The position numbers were made by a program, and so were the translations under genes. The notes under the pieces were generated by a model that was not told the origin of the DNA, made no database searches, and was given only the letters and a program-made list of their open reading frames with translations. Shown in pieces: positions 26,340 through 35,102 of a stretch of DNA of 64,000 nucleotides. Source of the DNA: an uncultured Prevotella sp. (GTDB taxonomy: Bacteria; Bacteroidota; Bacteroidia; Bacteroidales; Bacteroidaceae); assembly GCA_946540435.1 (NCBI GenBank), contig CAMNII010000001.1, positions 1 to 64,000 of the forward strand, given 5' to 3'. The number at the start of each line of letters is the position of its first letter. Positions within the stretch are counted from its first letter, which is position 1.

Positions 26340-27587
26340 ATGAAGGAATTTGTTATATCTGAGGCCAAAGCAGAAACGGCTGTCATCGTAGGCCTCATCA
26401 CCAAAGAACAGGACGAAGCAAAAACTAAGGAATACCTCGACGAACTGGAATTCCTGGCCGACACGGCTGGCGCCATGGTCGTCAAACGGTTCACGCAAAG
26501 AGTCGGAGGACCATCCTCGGTGACCTACGTGGGAAGCGGTAAACTGCAGGAAATCAAAGCATACATCAAACAGAAAGAAGACGAAGAGGACCCCATCGGA
26601 ATGGCCATCTTCGACGATGAGTTGTCGGCAAAGCAACTACGCAACATCGAAAAAGAACTCGGAGTGAAGATCCTCGACCGCACCAGCCTCATCCTCGACA
26701 TCTTCGCCATGCGGGCACAGACGGCAAACGCCAAGACGCAAGTGGAACTGGCGCAATACCGCTACATGCTCCCACGCCTGCAACGCCTATGGACACACCT
26801 CGAGCGACAAGGCGGCGGCTCCGGCTCTGGCGGCGGAAAAGGCAGCGTAGGACTGCGCGGCCCCGGCGAGACTCAGCTCGAAATGGACCAGCGCATCATC
26901 CGGCAGCGCATCTCACTGCTCAAAGAGCGACTCACAGAAATAGACAAGCAGAAAACCACACAGCGCAAAAACCGCGGACGCCTCATCCGCGTGGCTCTTG
27001 TGGGATACACCAACGTCGGCAAGTCAACCATCATGAACATGCTCGCCAAAAGCGAAGTGTTCGCAGAGAACAAGCTGTTTGCCACCCTCGACACCACCGT
27101 CAGGAAGGTCACCATCGAAAACCTGCCGTTCCTGCTCGCCGACACCGTAGGCTTCATACGCAAGCTTCCCACCGACCTCGTAGACTCCTTCAAGTCGACC
27201 CTCGACGAGACACGCGAGGCCGACCTCCTACTCCACGTCGTCGACATCTCCCACCCCGACTTTGAAGAACAGATACAGGTGGTAGAGAAGACACTCGCCG
27301 ACCTGGGATGCGCCGACAAGCCCTCGATGATCGTCTTCAACAAAATCGACAACTACCACTGGACACCACAAGACGAAGACGACCTCACGCCACCCACGAA
27401 AGAGAATATCTCGCTCGAAGAACTCAAACGCACCTGGATGGCACGGCTCAATGAGAACTGCATCTTCATCTCGGCACTCGAAAAACAGAACATCGACGAG
27501 TTCCGAGACACCATCTACAAGAAAGTACGTGAGCTCCACGTGCAGAAATATCCATACAACGACTTCCTATATCCCGTAGAAGAATAA
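26340..27587 (+). CDS. hflX: Ribosome-associated GTPase HflX
   Basis: This 415-residue protein has the HflX N-terminal domain (SVTYVGSGKLQEIKAYI, MAIFDDELSAKQLRNIE), a glycine-rich linker (GGGSGSGGGKG), the conserved GLRGPGETQLEMDQR and a GTPase domain with the P-loop GYTNVGKST near residue 222, DTVGFIRKLP and NKID. HflX splits stalled or stressed ribosomes. It is followed after 37 bases by the DUF4954 gene and is probably co-transcribed with it. Confidence 0.95.
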   Translation: MKEFVISEAKAETAVIVGLITKEQDEAKTKEYLDELEFLADTAGAMVVKRFTQRVGGPSSVTYVGSGKLQEIKAYIKQKEDEEDPIGMAIFDDELSAKQLRNIEKELGVKILDRTSLILDIFAMRAQTANAKTQVELAQYRYMLPRLQRLWTHLERQGGGSGSGGGKGSVGLRGPGETQLEMDQRIIRQRISLLKERLTEIDKQKTTQRKNRGRLIRVALVGYTNVGKSTIMNMLAKSEVFAENKLFATLDTTVRKVTIENLPFLLADTVGFIRKLPTDLVDSFKSTLDETREADLLLHVVDISHPDFEEQIQVVEKTLADLGCADKPSMIVFNKIDNYHWTPQDEDDLTPPTKENISLEELKRTWMARLNENCIFISALEKQNIDEFRDTIYKKVRELHVQKYPYNDFLYPVEE

Positions 27588-27624
27588 TCAGAAAGACATA
27601 AACCAAACACACTATAAAAGACTT

Positions 27625-29475
27625 ATGAGAAATTACAGAAACCTCACAGAACAAGAAATCCTCGTTCTCGAAAACAACAGCTGCTGGGCGGAAGACTGGA
27701 CGCGCGTCACCGTAGCTGACGATTTCCGGCCTAACTATTTCCACAGAGTGATGTTCTACGGAGACATACAACTCGGAACCTTCGAGAAAAGCGTGGAGGT
27801 ATCAACAGGATTCGTCAAGCACTCCGGCATCAACGACGCCACACTGCGCAACGTCACCGTAGGCGACAACTGCCTCATTGAGAAAATAGGCAACTTCATC
27901 AATAACTATACCATCGGCGACGACTGCTACATCTCTAACGTCAGCACCATCGAGACAACTGAAGGTGCCACCTTCGGTGAAGGAAGCCTCATCAGCGTGC
28001 TCAACGAAGTGGGCGAAGGAAACGTATACATCTTCCGGGCACTCAACAGCCAGCTTGCCGCCCTAATGGTGAAATATGCCAGCGACCGACAGCTCAGAGA
28101 CACCCTCGCCCGGCTCATCAAGGAGGAAGTGCGCATCACACGCCCCGAACGAGGGACTATCGGGAAGAACGTAAAGATTGTCAACACCAAAGATATCACC
28201 AACACCATCGTCAAGGGCGACTGCGAAATCAGCGGGGCAGCACGACTCTCCGACTGCTCGATACTCTCGTCGAAAGACGCATCGGTATTCATAGGAGCAG
28301 GAGTCATCTGCGAGAACTCCATCATCTGCGATGGATGCAGCATCACCAACTCCGTGAAGATGCAAGACTGCTTCGTAGGAGAAGCCTGCCAAATCACCAA
28401 CGGCTTCACCGCCGAAGCCAGCATCTTCTTCGCCAACTCCTTCATGGCCAACGGCGAGGCCTGCGCCGCCTTCTGCGGACCATTCTCCGCCTCGCACCAC
28501 AAATCAAGCCTGCTCATCGGCGGCCAGTTCTCATTCTATAATGCAGGGTCGTCGACCAACTTCTCCAACCACGCCTATAAGATGGGACCGATGCACTATG
28601 GCACCCTTGAGCGCGGAACAAAGACTGCCAGCGGGGCATATATCCTCATGCCAGCTACCATCGGTGCCTTCTCCGTCTGCTTCGGAAAACTGATGCACCA
28701 TCCCGACACACGAAACCTGCCATTCTCCTACCTCATGGCCTACGGCGACACCATGTATCTCGTGCCCGGACGAAACATCACCACCGTCGGACTCTACCGA
28801 GACATCAAGAAATGGCCCAAACGAGACAAACGCTCGACAAGTTCACAAAAAAGCATCATCAACTTCGACTGGCTGTCACCATTCACCGTAGGAGAAATCA
28901 TACAAGGAAAGGAAATACTCGAAAACCTGAGACGAGCCTCGGGCGACGATGTCTCCACGTACAACTTCCATGAATATGTCATCAACGCCTCCTCGCTGAG
29001 AAAGGGCATCAAATACTACGACATCGCCCTGCGCATATACCTCGGTGCCGTGCTGAAGAGAGCCGTCAGAGAAGGATTCCTGCATGAGCCGCTCTCGGAG
29101 ACAGGAAAAGGGAAATGGAACGACCTCTCTGGTCTGCTGCTGCCCGAAAGCGAGGAGCTGAGACTTGTCGACGACATCAAAAACGGTGAGGCAGCCACGA
29201 TACAAGACATCCTCGACCGTTTCACCGATATCAACGAGCACTACTCTGACTACCGCTGGGCATGGACCTACCAGATGCTCCTTGACTACTACAACATCAG
29301 TGAACTCAACGCCGAGAATATCTCAGCCATCCACGAAGACTACGTCAAAGCCCGTCGTGCCTGGATCGCCGAGATACGCAAAGACGCCGAGAAAGAATAC
29401 GCCATGGGTGATGTCGAGGACGAAGTCTTCAACAACTTCCTCAACCAACTCGACCACGAGATTGACTACGAATAA
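27625..29475 (+). CDS. DUF4954 family protein with left-handed beta-helix repeats
   Basis: This 616-residue protein is recognised as the Bacteroidota DUF4954 family. Residues 60-380 show the hexapeptide pattern of a left-handed beta helix ([LIV]-G-x4 repeats such as VTVGDNCLIEKIG, YTIGDDCYISNVS and IGAGVICENSIICDG), as in sugar-nucleotide acyltransferases and pyrophosphorylases. The last 200 residues are helical and acidic. No catalytic residue can be named. I infer a cytoplasmic enzyme or scaffold linked to sugar metabolism, but function is unknown. It shares the hflX promoter and ends at a strong terminator. Confidence 0.8.
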   Translation: MRNYRNLTEQEILVLENNSCWAEDWTRVTVADDFRPNYFHRVMFYGDIQLGTFEKSVEVSTGFVKHSGINDATLRNVTVGDNCLIEKIGNFINNYTIGDDCYISNVSTIETTEGATFGEGSLISVLNEVGEGNVYIFRALNSQLAALMVKYASDRQLRDTLARLIKEEVRITRPERGTIGKNVKIVNTKDITNTIVKGDCEISGAARLSDCSILSSKDASVFIGAGVICENSIICDGCSITNSVKMQDCFVGEACQITNGFTAEASIFFANSFMANGEACAAFCGPFSASHHKSSLLIGGQFSFYNAGSSTNFSNHAYKMGPMHYGTLERGTKTASGAYILMPATIGAFSVCFGKLMHHPDTRNLPFSYLMAYGDTMYLVPGRNITTVGLYRDIKKWPKRDKRSTSSQKSIINFDWLSPFTVGEIIQGKEILENLRRASGDDVSTYNFHEYVINASSLRKGIKYYDIALRIYLGAVLKRAVREGFLHEPLSETGKGKWNDLSGLLLPESEELRLVDDIKNGEAATIQDILDRFTDINEHYSDYRWAWTYQMLLDYYNISELNAENISAIHEDYVKARRAWIAEIRKDAEKEYAMGDVEDEVFNNFLNQLDHEIDYE

Positions 29476-29551
29476 GGAATAAGGAATAAAGAATAAGGAA
29501 ACGAACCACAACTCCAGAGTGTGAGTTATGTGTTCAAAGGCGTATGCAGGT

Positions 29552-29587
29552 CAGGCTGCGACAACACTTCGGTATTGTCGCAGCCTG
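29552..29587. terminator. Rho-independent terminator with UUCG tetraloop
   Basis: CAGGCTGCGACAA (29552-29564) pairs with its complement (29575-29587), and the loop contains AC-TTCG-GT. On the plus strand TTGTTTTT follows, so it ends the hflX-DUF4954 transcript. It lies 8 bases before the convergent xseB stop and may serve both. Confidence 0.9.
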
Positions 29588-29594
29588 TTGTTTT

Positions 29595-29780
29595 TCACCC
29601 TTGCTCAGGTGACAACAACTCCTTGATCTCTTCGTCAGTCTTGGTCAGACGGTCTTTACAGAATTTTATGAGTTGCTGGGCTTCTTTCAGTTGCGCACTA
29701 AGTGTGTCGATGTCGAGTTCGTCGTTTTCCATCTTCTCGACGATTTCCTCAAGTCGGTGCAAGGCTTCTTCGTATTTCAT
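29595..29780 (-). CDS. xseB: Exodeoxyribonuclease VII small subunit
   Basis: This 61-residue helical protein begins MKYEEALHRLEEIVEKME and continues LSAQLKEAQQLIKFCKDRL, the full XseB consensus. It binds the large subunit XseA and is needed for single-strand DNA cleavage. The gene lies 29 bases after the xseA stop in the same operon. Confidence 0.94.
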   Translation of the reverse strand: MKYEEALHRLEEIVEKMENDELDIDTLSAQLKEAQQLIKFCKDRLTKTDEEIKELLSPEQG

Positions 29781-29809
29781 ATGACTGAATGTGGCAGGTG
29801 TTTACGATG

Positions 29810-31117
29810 TTATGATGATTGAATTTGTTTCACTTCAGCGGTGACTATACCTTCGGCAAGGCGGGTCTCGACAATATCGCCGGCAACAAGGTCGGAAGCA
29901 CGGCTGACGGCTCGTCCGTTATGCAGCGTAATGCTGAAGCCACGGCGCAACAGCCGATCGGGATCAAGGGCTTTCGTACGCTGCTCCAACAGTTCGAGAC
30001 GATGCTTCTCGGCAGACAACAGCCTGTCAGCCAACGGACTGAGAGACTGGCTGATCAAGTCTATATGATGTTTCTGTCGAGTCATCTGGCGGTCTATCGC
30101 TGCATATAGCCGCTGACCGAGACTGTCAACCTGTGCACCACGTCGGCTTTTCACCAAAGAGAAAAGCATAGGCAGTTTCTCGGAGACACGCCCAAGCCGC
30201 AGCTGTTCATACTCCATCCTATTCGTCAGGAGCAGGCCCAAACGCTGCTCTGCCCGCTCGATACGCAGCAAGACTTGATGAAGGTGATCAATGAGGAAAG
30301 CAGCAGCTGCTGTCGGCGTCTTCACACGAGTATGCGACACCATGTCGATAATGCTTTCGTCCCGTTCGTGCCCGATACCAGTGATGATGGGCAGCGGGAA
30401 CTGCGCTACGTTCTCGGCCAAGGCCAAAGCGTCGAAGCCGCTGAGGTCGGCCGTTGCTCCGCCACCTCTTATTATAACGACGGCATCAAAACAACCAGCC
30501 TCGGCATTGATGCTGTCCAATGCTTCAATGATGCTCTGCTCTACCTGCTCACCCTGCATAATAGCGGGGAAAAGGCGTGTTTCGAAGCGAAAGCCAAACT
30601 CATTACTCATCAACTGGTTGCAGAAATCGCCATATCCGGCCGCCGTAGCGCTGGATATGACCGCGACATGCTGTAGGAAAAGGGGTAGACGAAGCTCACG
30701 CTGCATATCGAAGACGCCTTCGGCCTTAAGCTGACGGATGATCTCCTGCCGACGGCGAGCCATATCGCCCATCGTGAATTCCGGATTGATGTCAGTGACA
30801 ATCCACGAGAACCCATAAGCCTCATGGAAGTTGGCATAAACCTTCAGCATCACCTTCATGCCTTGATGGAGCCGTTGACCCGTAACACGCTCGAAATGAG
30901 GACCTATCAGCATCCACCGATTCTTCCAACATTTGGCAGATGCTCGGGCAATGGGTGTATTGCTACCCTCTTCTTTTTGGATGAGTTCCATGTAGCAATG
31001 TCCACGTACCTCACGGGCTTCCGAGAGTTCAGCTTCGACCCAATATTCGTCGGACAGTTCCAACGACAAGGTCTCCGCAACGAGACTGTTCAGCTCATAC
31101 AGCGTCAGGCTCTTCAT
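29810..31117 (-). CDS. xseA: Exodeoxyribonuclease VII large subunit
   Basis: This 435-residue nuclease starts with an OB-fold (LTLYELNSLVAETLSLEL, YWVEAELSEAREVRGHCYMEL), followed by the catalytic core with AVISSATAAGYGDFCNQL, VVIIRGGGATADLSGFD and GIGHERDESIID, and a C-terminal coiled coil. The ATG at 31117 overlaps the stop of the upstream peptidase gene (ATGA), which marks it as the start over an alternative ten codons earlier. It processes single-stranded DNA in repair. Confidence 0.94.
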   Translation of the reverse strand: MKSLTLYELNSLVAETLSLELSDEYWVEAELSEAREVRGHCYMELIQKEEGSNTPIARASAKCWKNRWMLIGPHFERVTGQRLHQGMKVMLKVYANFHEAYGFSWIVTDINPEFTMGDMARRRQEIIRQLKAEGVFDMQRELRLPLFLQHVAVISSATAAGYGDFCNQLMSNEFGFRFETRLFPAIMQGEQVEQSIIEALDSINAEAGCFDAVVIIRGGGATADLSGFDALALAENVAQFPLPIITGIGHERDESIIDMVSHTRVKTPTAAAAFLIDHLHQVLLRIERAEQRLGLLLTNRMEYEQLRLGRVSEKLPMLFSLVKSRRGAQVDSLGQRLYAAIDRQMTRQKHHIDLISQSLSPLADRLLSAEKHRLELLEQRTKALDPDRLLRRGFSITLHNGRAVSRASDLVAGDIVETRLAEGIVTAEVKQIQSS

Positions 31118-32502
31118 TTCCCAATAGCATTTTGATAGGCTTTCCAATAGTCGGGAATGCCATAGCCGAAGACATTGTCGGGATGGTCATAGCGGTCGGC
31201 CGACCCTCTCACCAGGTCCATGATGTCGTAAGCCGTCAGATGCGGCAGCGCGCTCCAGAGCGATGCCACCATTCCGCACGTGATCGGTGCGGCAAAGGAT
31301 GTGCCGCTGGCCGTTGTCACCTTACCGCGCCCACTCACCACCGACGACGGGTTGCCGATAGCCATGACGTCAGGCTTGACACGTCCATCGTCGCTGGGAC
31401 CTAACGAGCTAAATGGCGCATTGACCAGCGAGGGCTGCAAGGCACCGGCCGTCAGGATGTCCTCCGCATCGGCAGGGACACCGATTTTCTTCCAGTACCC
31501 GTTTCCTTCATTGCCTGCGCTATTCACCAGGATGATACCCTTTCGGGCGAGCATGGAAGCGGTTCGCGAGATGAAAGCCGTATGGCCGTTGAGTTCACGA
31601 TACTTATGGCTTCCCCGGCCATTGTCATAGACATTATAACCCAATGAAGAATTGATCAGGTCGACGCCCACAGAGTCGGCGAACTCGGCTCCCATCGCCC
31701 AAAAATCCTCTTCACAAGGCTGCTCAAAGTAACCGCTCTCTGTTCTTATCAGCCAATAGTCAGCCTCAGGCGCCGTTCCGACATGATAGCCGGGAATATT
31801 CGTCCCCATGCATGAAAGCACCATCGTTCCATGATCGAGTTCCGAGCAAACATCATTGTTAAGGGGATGAGAGAAGTTCTTGGTTCCAAGAATATGCGTA
31901 TTGCGGAAGTATGGGATGCTGTCTGCGTTCATAAAGCCACCATCGAGGATGCCTATCGTCATGCCCTGTCCACGGAAGCCGGCTTCATGCAGCCGTATAC
32001 CGCCAAGCGTCTCTATCTGCTTCCGGGCCGGACCGTAATACCCGAGTGTGTCGGTATGACTCGGTATCTGGCGCTCATAGGTCACACGCCGCGACGGCCG
32101 GATGCTGTCGGGAGTTACGAGAACCAACGTCACACCCGTCACATAAGGAAGCGCCATCACACGCTCCCTGACCGTCGTATCGTTGGTACTGACCAGCAAC
32201 GTATTGTTCCACTTGCTCTGGCCGACAACCTTGACACCCATTTCGCATACTCCGTCGACGTAGCGCTGGGCAAGAGGCAGGTCAGTAGAGTCAACGGGCA
32301 GTCCCTGACGCCGCCGACGCTCTATGGCCTTTTCCGAAAGAAACTTCTCGGGATGCTTCAGTGAATATGCCGAGCCGTTCTTGTCTTTCAAAGCGATACG
32401 GAAGAAATAAGCCTTTCCGCCAGGATAGGCTGTACGCTGAGCATTGACGGCGACCGTCATCGTCATAACCATCAGTAAGAGTGCAACAAAACGCTTGTCC
32501 AT
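31114..32502 (-). CDS. Secreted S8 family serine peptidase (subtilase)
   Basis: This 462-residue protein has a signal peptide ending near AVNA-QRT, a propeptide-like region of about 150 residues and a subtilisin domain. The catalytic triad is D187 (GILDGGF), H224 (ELDHGT) and S402 (ASGTSFAAP), and N331 (NSAGNEG) forms the oxyanion hole. It acts outside the cytoplasm, so its translational coupling to the DNA-repair gene xseA is probably positional rather than functional. It has its own promoter. Confidence 0.9.
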   Translation of the reverse strand: MDKRFVALLLMVMTMTVAVNAQRTAYPGGKAYFFRIALKDKNGSAYSLKHPEKFLSEKAIERRRRQGLPVDSTDLPLAQRYVDGVCEMGVKVVGQSKWNNTLLVSTNDTTVRERVMALPYVTGVTLVLVTPDSIRPSRRVTYERQIPSHTDTLGYYGPARKQIETLGGIRLHEAGFRGQGMTIGILDGGFMNADSIPYFRNTHILGTKNFSHPLNNDVCSELDHGTMVLSCMGTNIPGYHVGTAPEADYWLIRTESGYFEQPCEEDFWAMGAEFADSVGVDLINSSLGYNVYDNGRGSHKYRELNGHTAFISRTASMLARKGIILVNSAGNEGNGYWKKIGVPADAEDILTAGALQPSLVNAPFSSLGPSDDGRVKPDVMAIGNPSSVVSGRGKVTTASGTSFAAPITCGMVASLWSALPHLTAYDIMDLVRGSADRYDHPDNVFGYGIPDYWKAYQNAIGK

Positions 32503-32570
32503 GTGTACTAAATCTGTTTTGGATGTTCCTGAGTAATAATCAAATAATTGATATATTTCTTATTTTCTTG

Positions 32571-32578
32571 CAAAGTTA
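32571..32578 (-). promoter_or_regulatory. Promoter -7 box (TAACTTTG) for the S8 peptidase-xseAB operon
   Basis: On the minus strand TAACTTTG lies 68 bases before the ATG at 32502. No clear -33 TTTG is seen. Confidence 0.55.
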
Positions 32579-32598
32579 CGAAATAATATAGGAAAAGC

Positions 32599-32629
32599 AT
32601 TGTTTTTTGACATTTATTTTGTAATTTTG
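32599..32629 (+). promoter_or_regulatory. Promoter (ATTG-N19-TAATTTTG) adjoining the MATE start codon
   Basis: ATTG (32599-32602), one base off TTTG, is 19 bases upstream of TAATTTTG (32622-32629). Only four bases (CCAC) separate the box from the ATG at 32634, so transcription should begin at or next to the start codon. Confidence 0.6.
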
Positions 32630-32633
32630 CCAC

Positions 32634-33986
32634 ATGGACAACAAACAAGCGACGCTGGAATTAGGAACCAAGCCTGTTGGCAGACTTTTACTTCAGTATG
32701 CCCTGCCTGCAATGGTGGCAATGACAGCATCAAGCCTCTACAACATCATCGACCGCGCCTTTATCGGACAGGTGGTGGGACCAGAAGCTATTGCCGGCCT
32801 TGGCATCACCTTCCCGTTCATGAACCTGAGCGGTGCCTTTGGTGCTGCCGTCGGCGTCGGTGCGTCAACATGTATCAGCGTAAAGCTTGGCCAGAAAGAC
32901 TACAAAACGGCTGAGCACCTCCTGGGAAACACGGTAACCCTGAACCTCATCATCGGAATAGTCTTCATGGTTGTCTGCCTGGTATTCCTCGACCCCATCC
33001 TCCGCTTCTTCGGTGCTTCTGACATCACCCTGCCCTATGCTCGTGAGTTTATGACGGTCATTCTGCTGGGAAATGTCATCACACACATGTATTTCGGGAT
33101 GAATGCCGTGCTCAGGGCTGCCGGGAAGCCACGCCATGCAATGTATGCTACGCTGTTTACCGTAGGAATGAACATCCTGTTGGTCATAGCCTTCGTATGG
33201 TGGTTCAGATGGGGCATCAAAGGTGCGGCATTAGCCACCATCACCTCGCAGACCATGGCCCTTGCCTGGCAGCTGTGGCTCTTCAGCGACAAGGAACAGC
33301 TGCTCCATCTGAAGAAAGGCATCTATAAGCTGAAGTCAGACCTGGTACGAAACATCATTTCGATTGGCATCTCTCCATTCCTGATGAATGTCACATCATG
33401 CATCATCGTCATCTTCATGAACAACCAGTTCGTACGCTACGGCGGCGATATGGCCGTTGGCGCTTATTCCATTGCCAACTCCGTAGCGATGGTGTTCTTC
33501 ATGTTTGTCATCGGCATGAACCAAGGCATGCAGCCTATTGCCGGATACAACTACGGAGCCGAGAAATATGACCGTATGCTTCGCTGCCTCTGGCTGACAA
33601 TAGCCGCTGCCACGACCATCCTCCTCATCGGCTGGATGCTGTCAGTATGCTTCCCGAGACAGATTGCCCGAATATTCACGAGCGACCCGACACTTCTTGA
33701 CATGTCTGCCCGAGGCATCAAGATCAGCATGATCGTATTCTTCGTGGTTGGGTCGCAGGCCGTGATAACCAACTTCTTCCAGTGTATCGGGAAAGTGAGG
33801 ATATCCATCTTCCTGTCCCTCTCACGACAGCTTATCCTGCTGTTGCCGATGGCCTATGTCTTTCCGCTGTTCTGGAACCTCGACGGAGTATGGTACGCCA
33901 TGCCGGCAAGCGACTTCAGCTCGTTCTTAGTGACTATTCCTTTCTTGCTATGGTATATGAAAAAATTCAAGCGTCATGAACAATAA
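32634..33986 (+). CDS. MATE family multidrug/metabolite exporter
   Basis: This 450-residue inner-membrane protein has about twelve hydrophobic helices in two MatE repeats. The N-terminal LLLQYALPAMVAMTASSLYNI and FIGQVVGPEAIAGLGI, and the mid-protein GMNQGMQPIAGYNYGAEKYDR, are family signatures. MATE proteins export cationic compounds using H+ or Na+; the substrate here is unknown. It is first of a six-gene operon to purT. The next start codon is 28 residues inside the first conserved helix, so ATG 32634 must be the start even though it almost touches the promoter. Confidence 0.92.
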   Translation: MDNKQATLELGTKPVGRLLLQYALPAMVAMTASSLYNIIDRAFIGQVVGPEAIAGLGITFPFMNLSGAFGAAVGVGASTCISVKLGQKDYKTAEHLLGNTVTLNLIIGIVFMVVCLVFLDPILRFFGASDITLPYAREFMTVILLGNVITHMYFGMNAVLRAAGKPRHAMYATLFTVGMNILLVIAFVWWFRWGIKGAALATITSQTMALAWQLWLFSDKEQLLHLKKGIYKLKSDLVRNIISIGISPFLMNVTSCIIVIFMNNQFVRYGGDMAVGAYSIANSVAMVFFMFVIGMNQGMQPIAGYNYGAEKYDRMLRCLWLTIAAATTILLIGWMLSVCFPRQIARIFTSDPTLLDMSARGIKISMIVFFVVGSQAVITNFFQCIGKVRISIFLSLSRQLILLLPMAYVFPLFWNLDGVWYAMPASDFSSFLVTIPFLLWYMKKFKRHEQ

Positions 33987-34593
33987 TGTCATCATTTGCG
34001 TCGGTCGCCAGCTGGGAGCCGGAGGCCATGAGATAGGCCGGATGCTGGCCCAAGAGTTCAACGCCGCTTACTACGACAGGGAACTCCTCAATCTGGCTGC
34101 CAAGGAGAGCGGCTTCTCCGAGAAGTTCTTTGAGCAGAACGATGAGCGTAAAGGATTCCTCAAAGGACTGTTCAATGTGCAGACGGCGCATATCAGCGGC
34201 GGCAGCCTCTATGACTCGAATTTCTCACAGGAAAGACTCTTCCAGTTCCAGAGCGATGCCATCCGCAAAGCAGCAGCCGAAGGGCCTTGCGTCTTTGTAG
34301 GCCGTTGCGCCGACTATATTCTACGTGACTGCCCTGGCATGACCAGTATCTTTATTACCGCACCTTTCGACTATCGTGTACAACAGGTCATGAACAATCA
34401 CGGCATGGATGCCAATGCAGCCCGGAAGTTCATTCTGCACAGGGAGAGCATACGGGCGGAATACTACAACTACTACACCGGAAAGAAATGGGGACAGGCA
34501 TCAAGCTACGACCTCTGTATCGATGCCTCCATACTTGGTGCAGAGAAGACGAAACAGCTCATTGCCGAATTTATCAAAGCAAGAATGAAATGA
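33976..34593 (+). CDS. Cytidylate kinase-like protein
   Basis: This 205-residue P-loop-type protein belongs to the cytidylate kinase-like family that is distinct from Cmk. It has CVGRQLGAGGHEIGRMLA at the N-terminus in place of a classical GxxGxGK, FVGRCADYILRD in the middle and HRESIRAEYYNYYTGKKWG, the conserved lid region. Substrate and activity are unproven. It starts inside the last 11 bases of the MATE gene and overlaps the next gene by ATGA, so it is tightly coupled on both sides. Confidence 0.85.
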   Translation: MNNNVIICVGRQLGAGGHEIGRMLAQEFNAAYYDRELLNLAAKESGFSEKFFEQNDERKGFLKGLFNVQTAHISGGSLYDSNFSQERLFQFQSDAIRKAAAEGPCVFVGRCADYILRDCPGMTSIFITAPFDYRVQQVMNNHGMDANAARKFILHRESIRAEYYNYYTGKKWGQASSYDLCIDASILGAEKTKQLIAEFIKARMK

Positions 34594-35090
34594 AGCGCAT
34601 TGGAATAATCAGTGACACTCACGGTTATTGGGACGAGCGATACCGCTACTACTTCGAACCATGTGACGAGATCTGGCACGCCGGCGACATCGGAACGATG
34701 GAGATAGCCGAGAAGCTGGCGGCATTCCGAACGCTCAGGGCGGTACATGGAAATATCGACACAGAAGACATCAGACGGAAATATCCGGAACGGCTCAGAT
34801 GGAAGTGTGAAGACGTCGACGTGTTGATGACACACATCGGCGGTTACCCCGGGAACTATGATGCACGCATCCGCAGCCAGATCTACGCATCGCCGCCCCA
34901 GCTCTTCATCGCCGGTCATTCCCACATCCTGAAAATTAAATACGACCGCACCCTCAACCTTCTCCATATCAATCCCGGAGCAGCAGGCATCTCGGGATGG
35001 CACAAAGACAGGACCCTCGTAAGACTCACCATCGAACACAATAAATTTACCGATTGCGAAGTTATTACATTAGAAGATATAAAACATTAA
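34590..35090 (+). CDS. YfcE/MJ0936-type metallophosphoesterase
   Basis: This 166-residue protein has the metal ligands of small calcineurin-like phosphodiesterases: ISDTHGYWD at the N-terminus, HAGDIG, VHGNID, MTHIGGYPG and the C-terminal AGHSHI. Such enzymes hydrolyse phosphodiesters, sometimes cyclic nucleotides. The ATG at 34590 overlaps the kinase-like gene's stop (ATGA). A longer frame from 34488 would lie inside that gene and lacks family similarity. Confidence 0.88.
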   Translation: MKRIGIISDTHGYWDERYRYYFEPCDEIWHAGDIGTMEIAEKLAAFRTLRAVHGNIDTEDIRRKYPERLRWKCEDVDVLMTHIGGYPGNYDARIRSQIYASPPQLFIAGHSHILKIKYDRTLNLLHINPGAAGISGWHKDRTLVRLTIEHNKFTDCEVITLEDIKH

Positions 35091-35102
35091 ATACAGAACG
35101 AC

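Noticed and set aside
33976..34593. Canonical cytidylate kinase (cmk)
   Set aside because: The N-terminal loop reads GRQLGAGGHEIG rather than a Cmk P-loop, and the rest matches the separate cytidylate kinase-like family.
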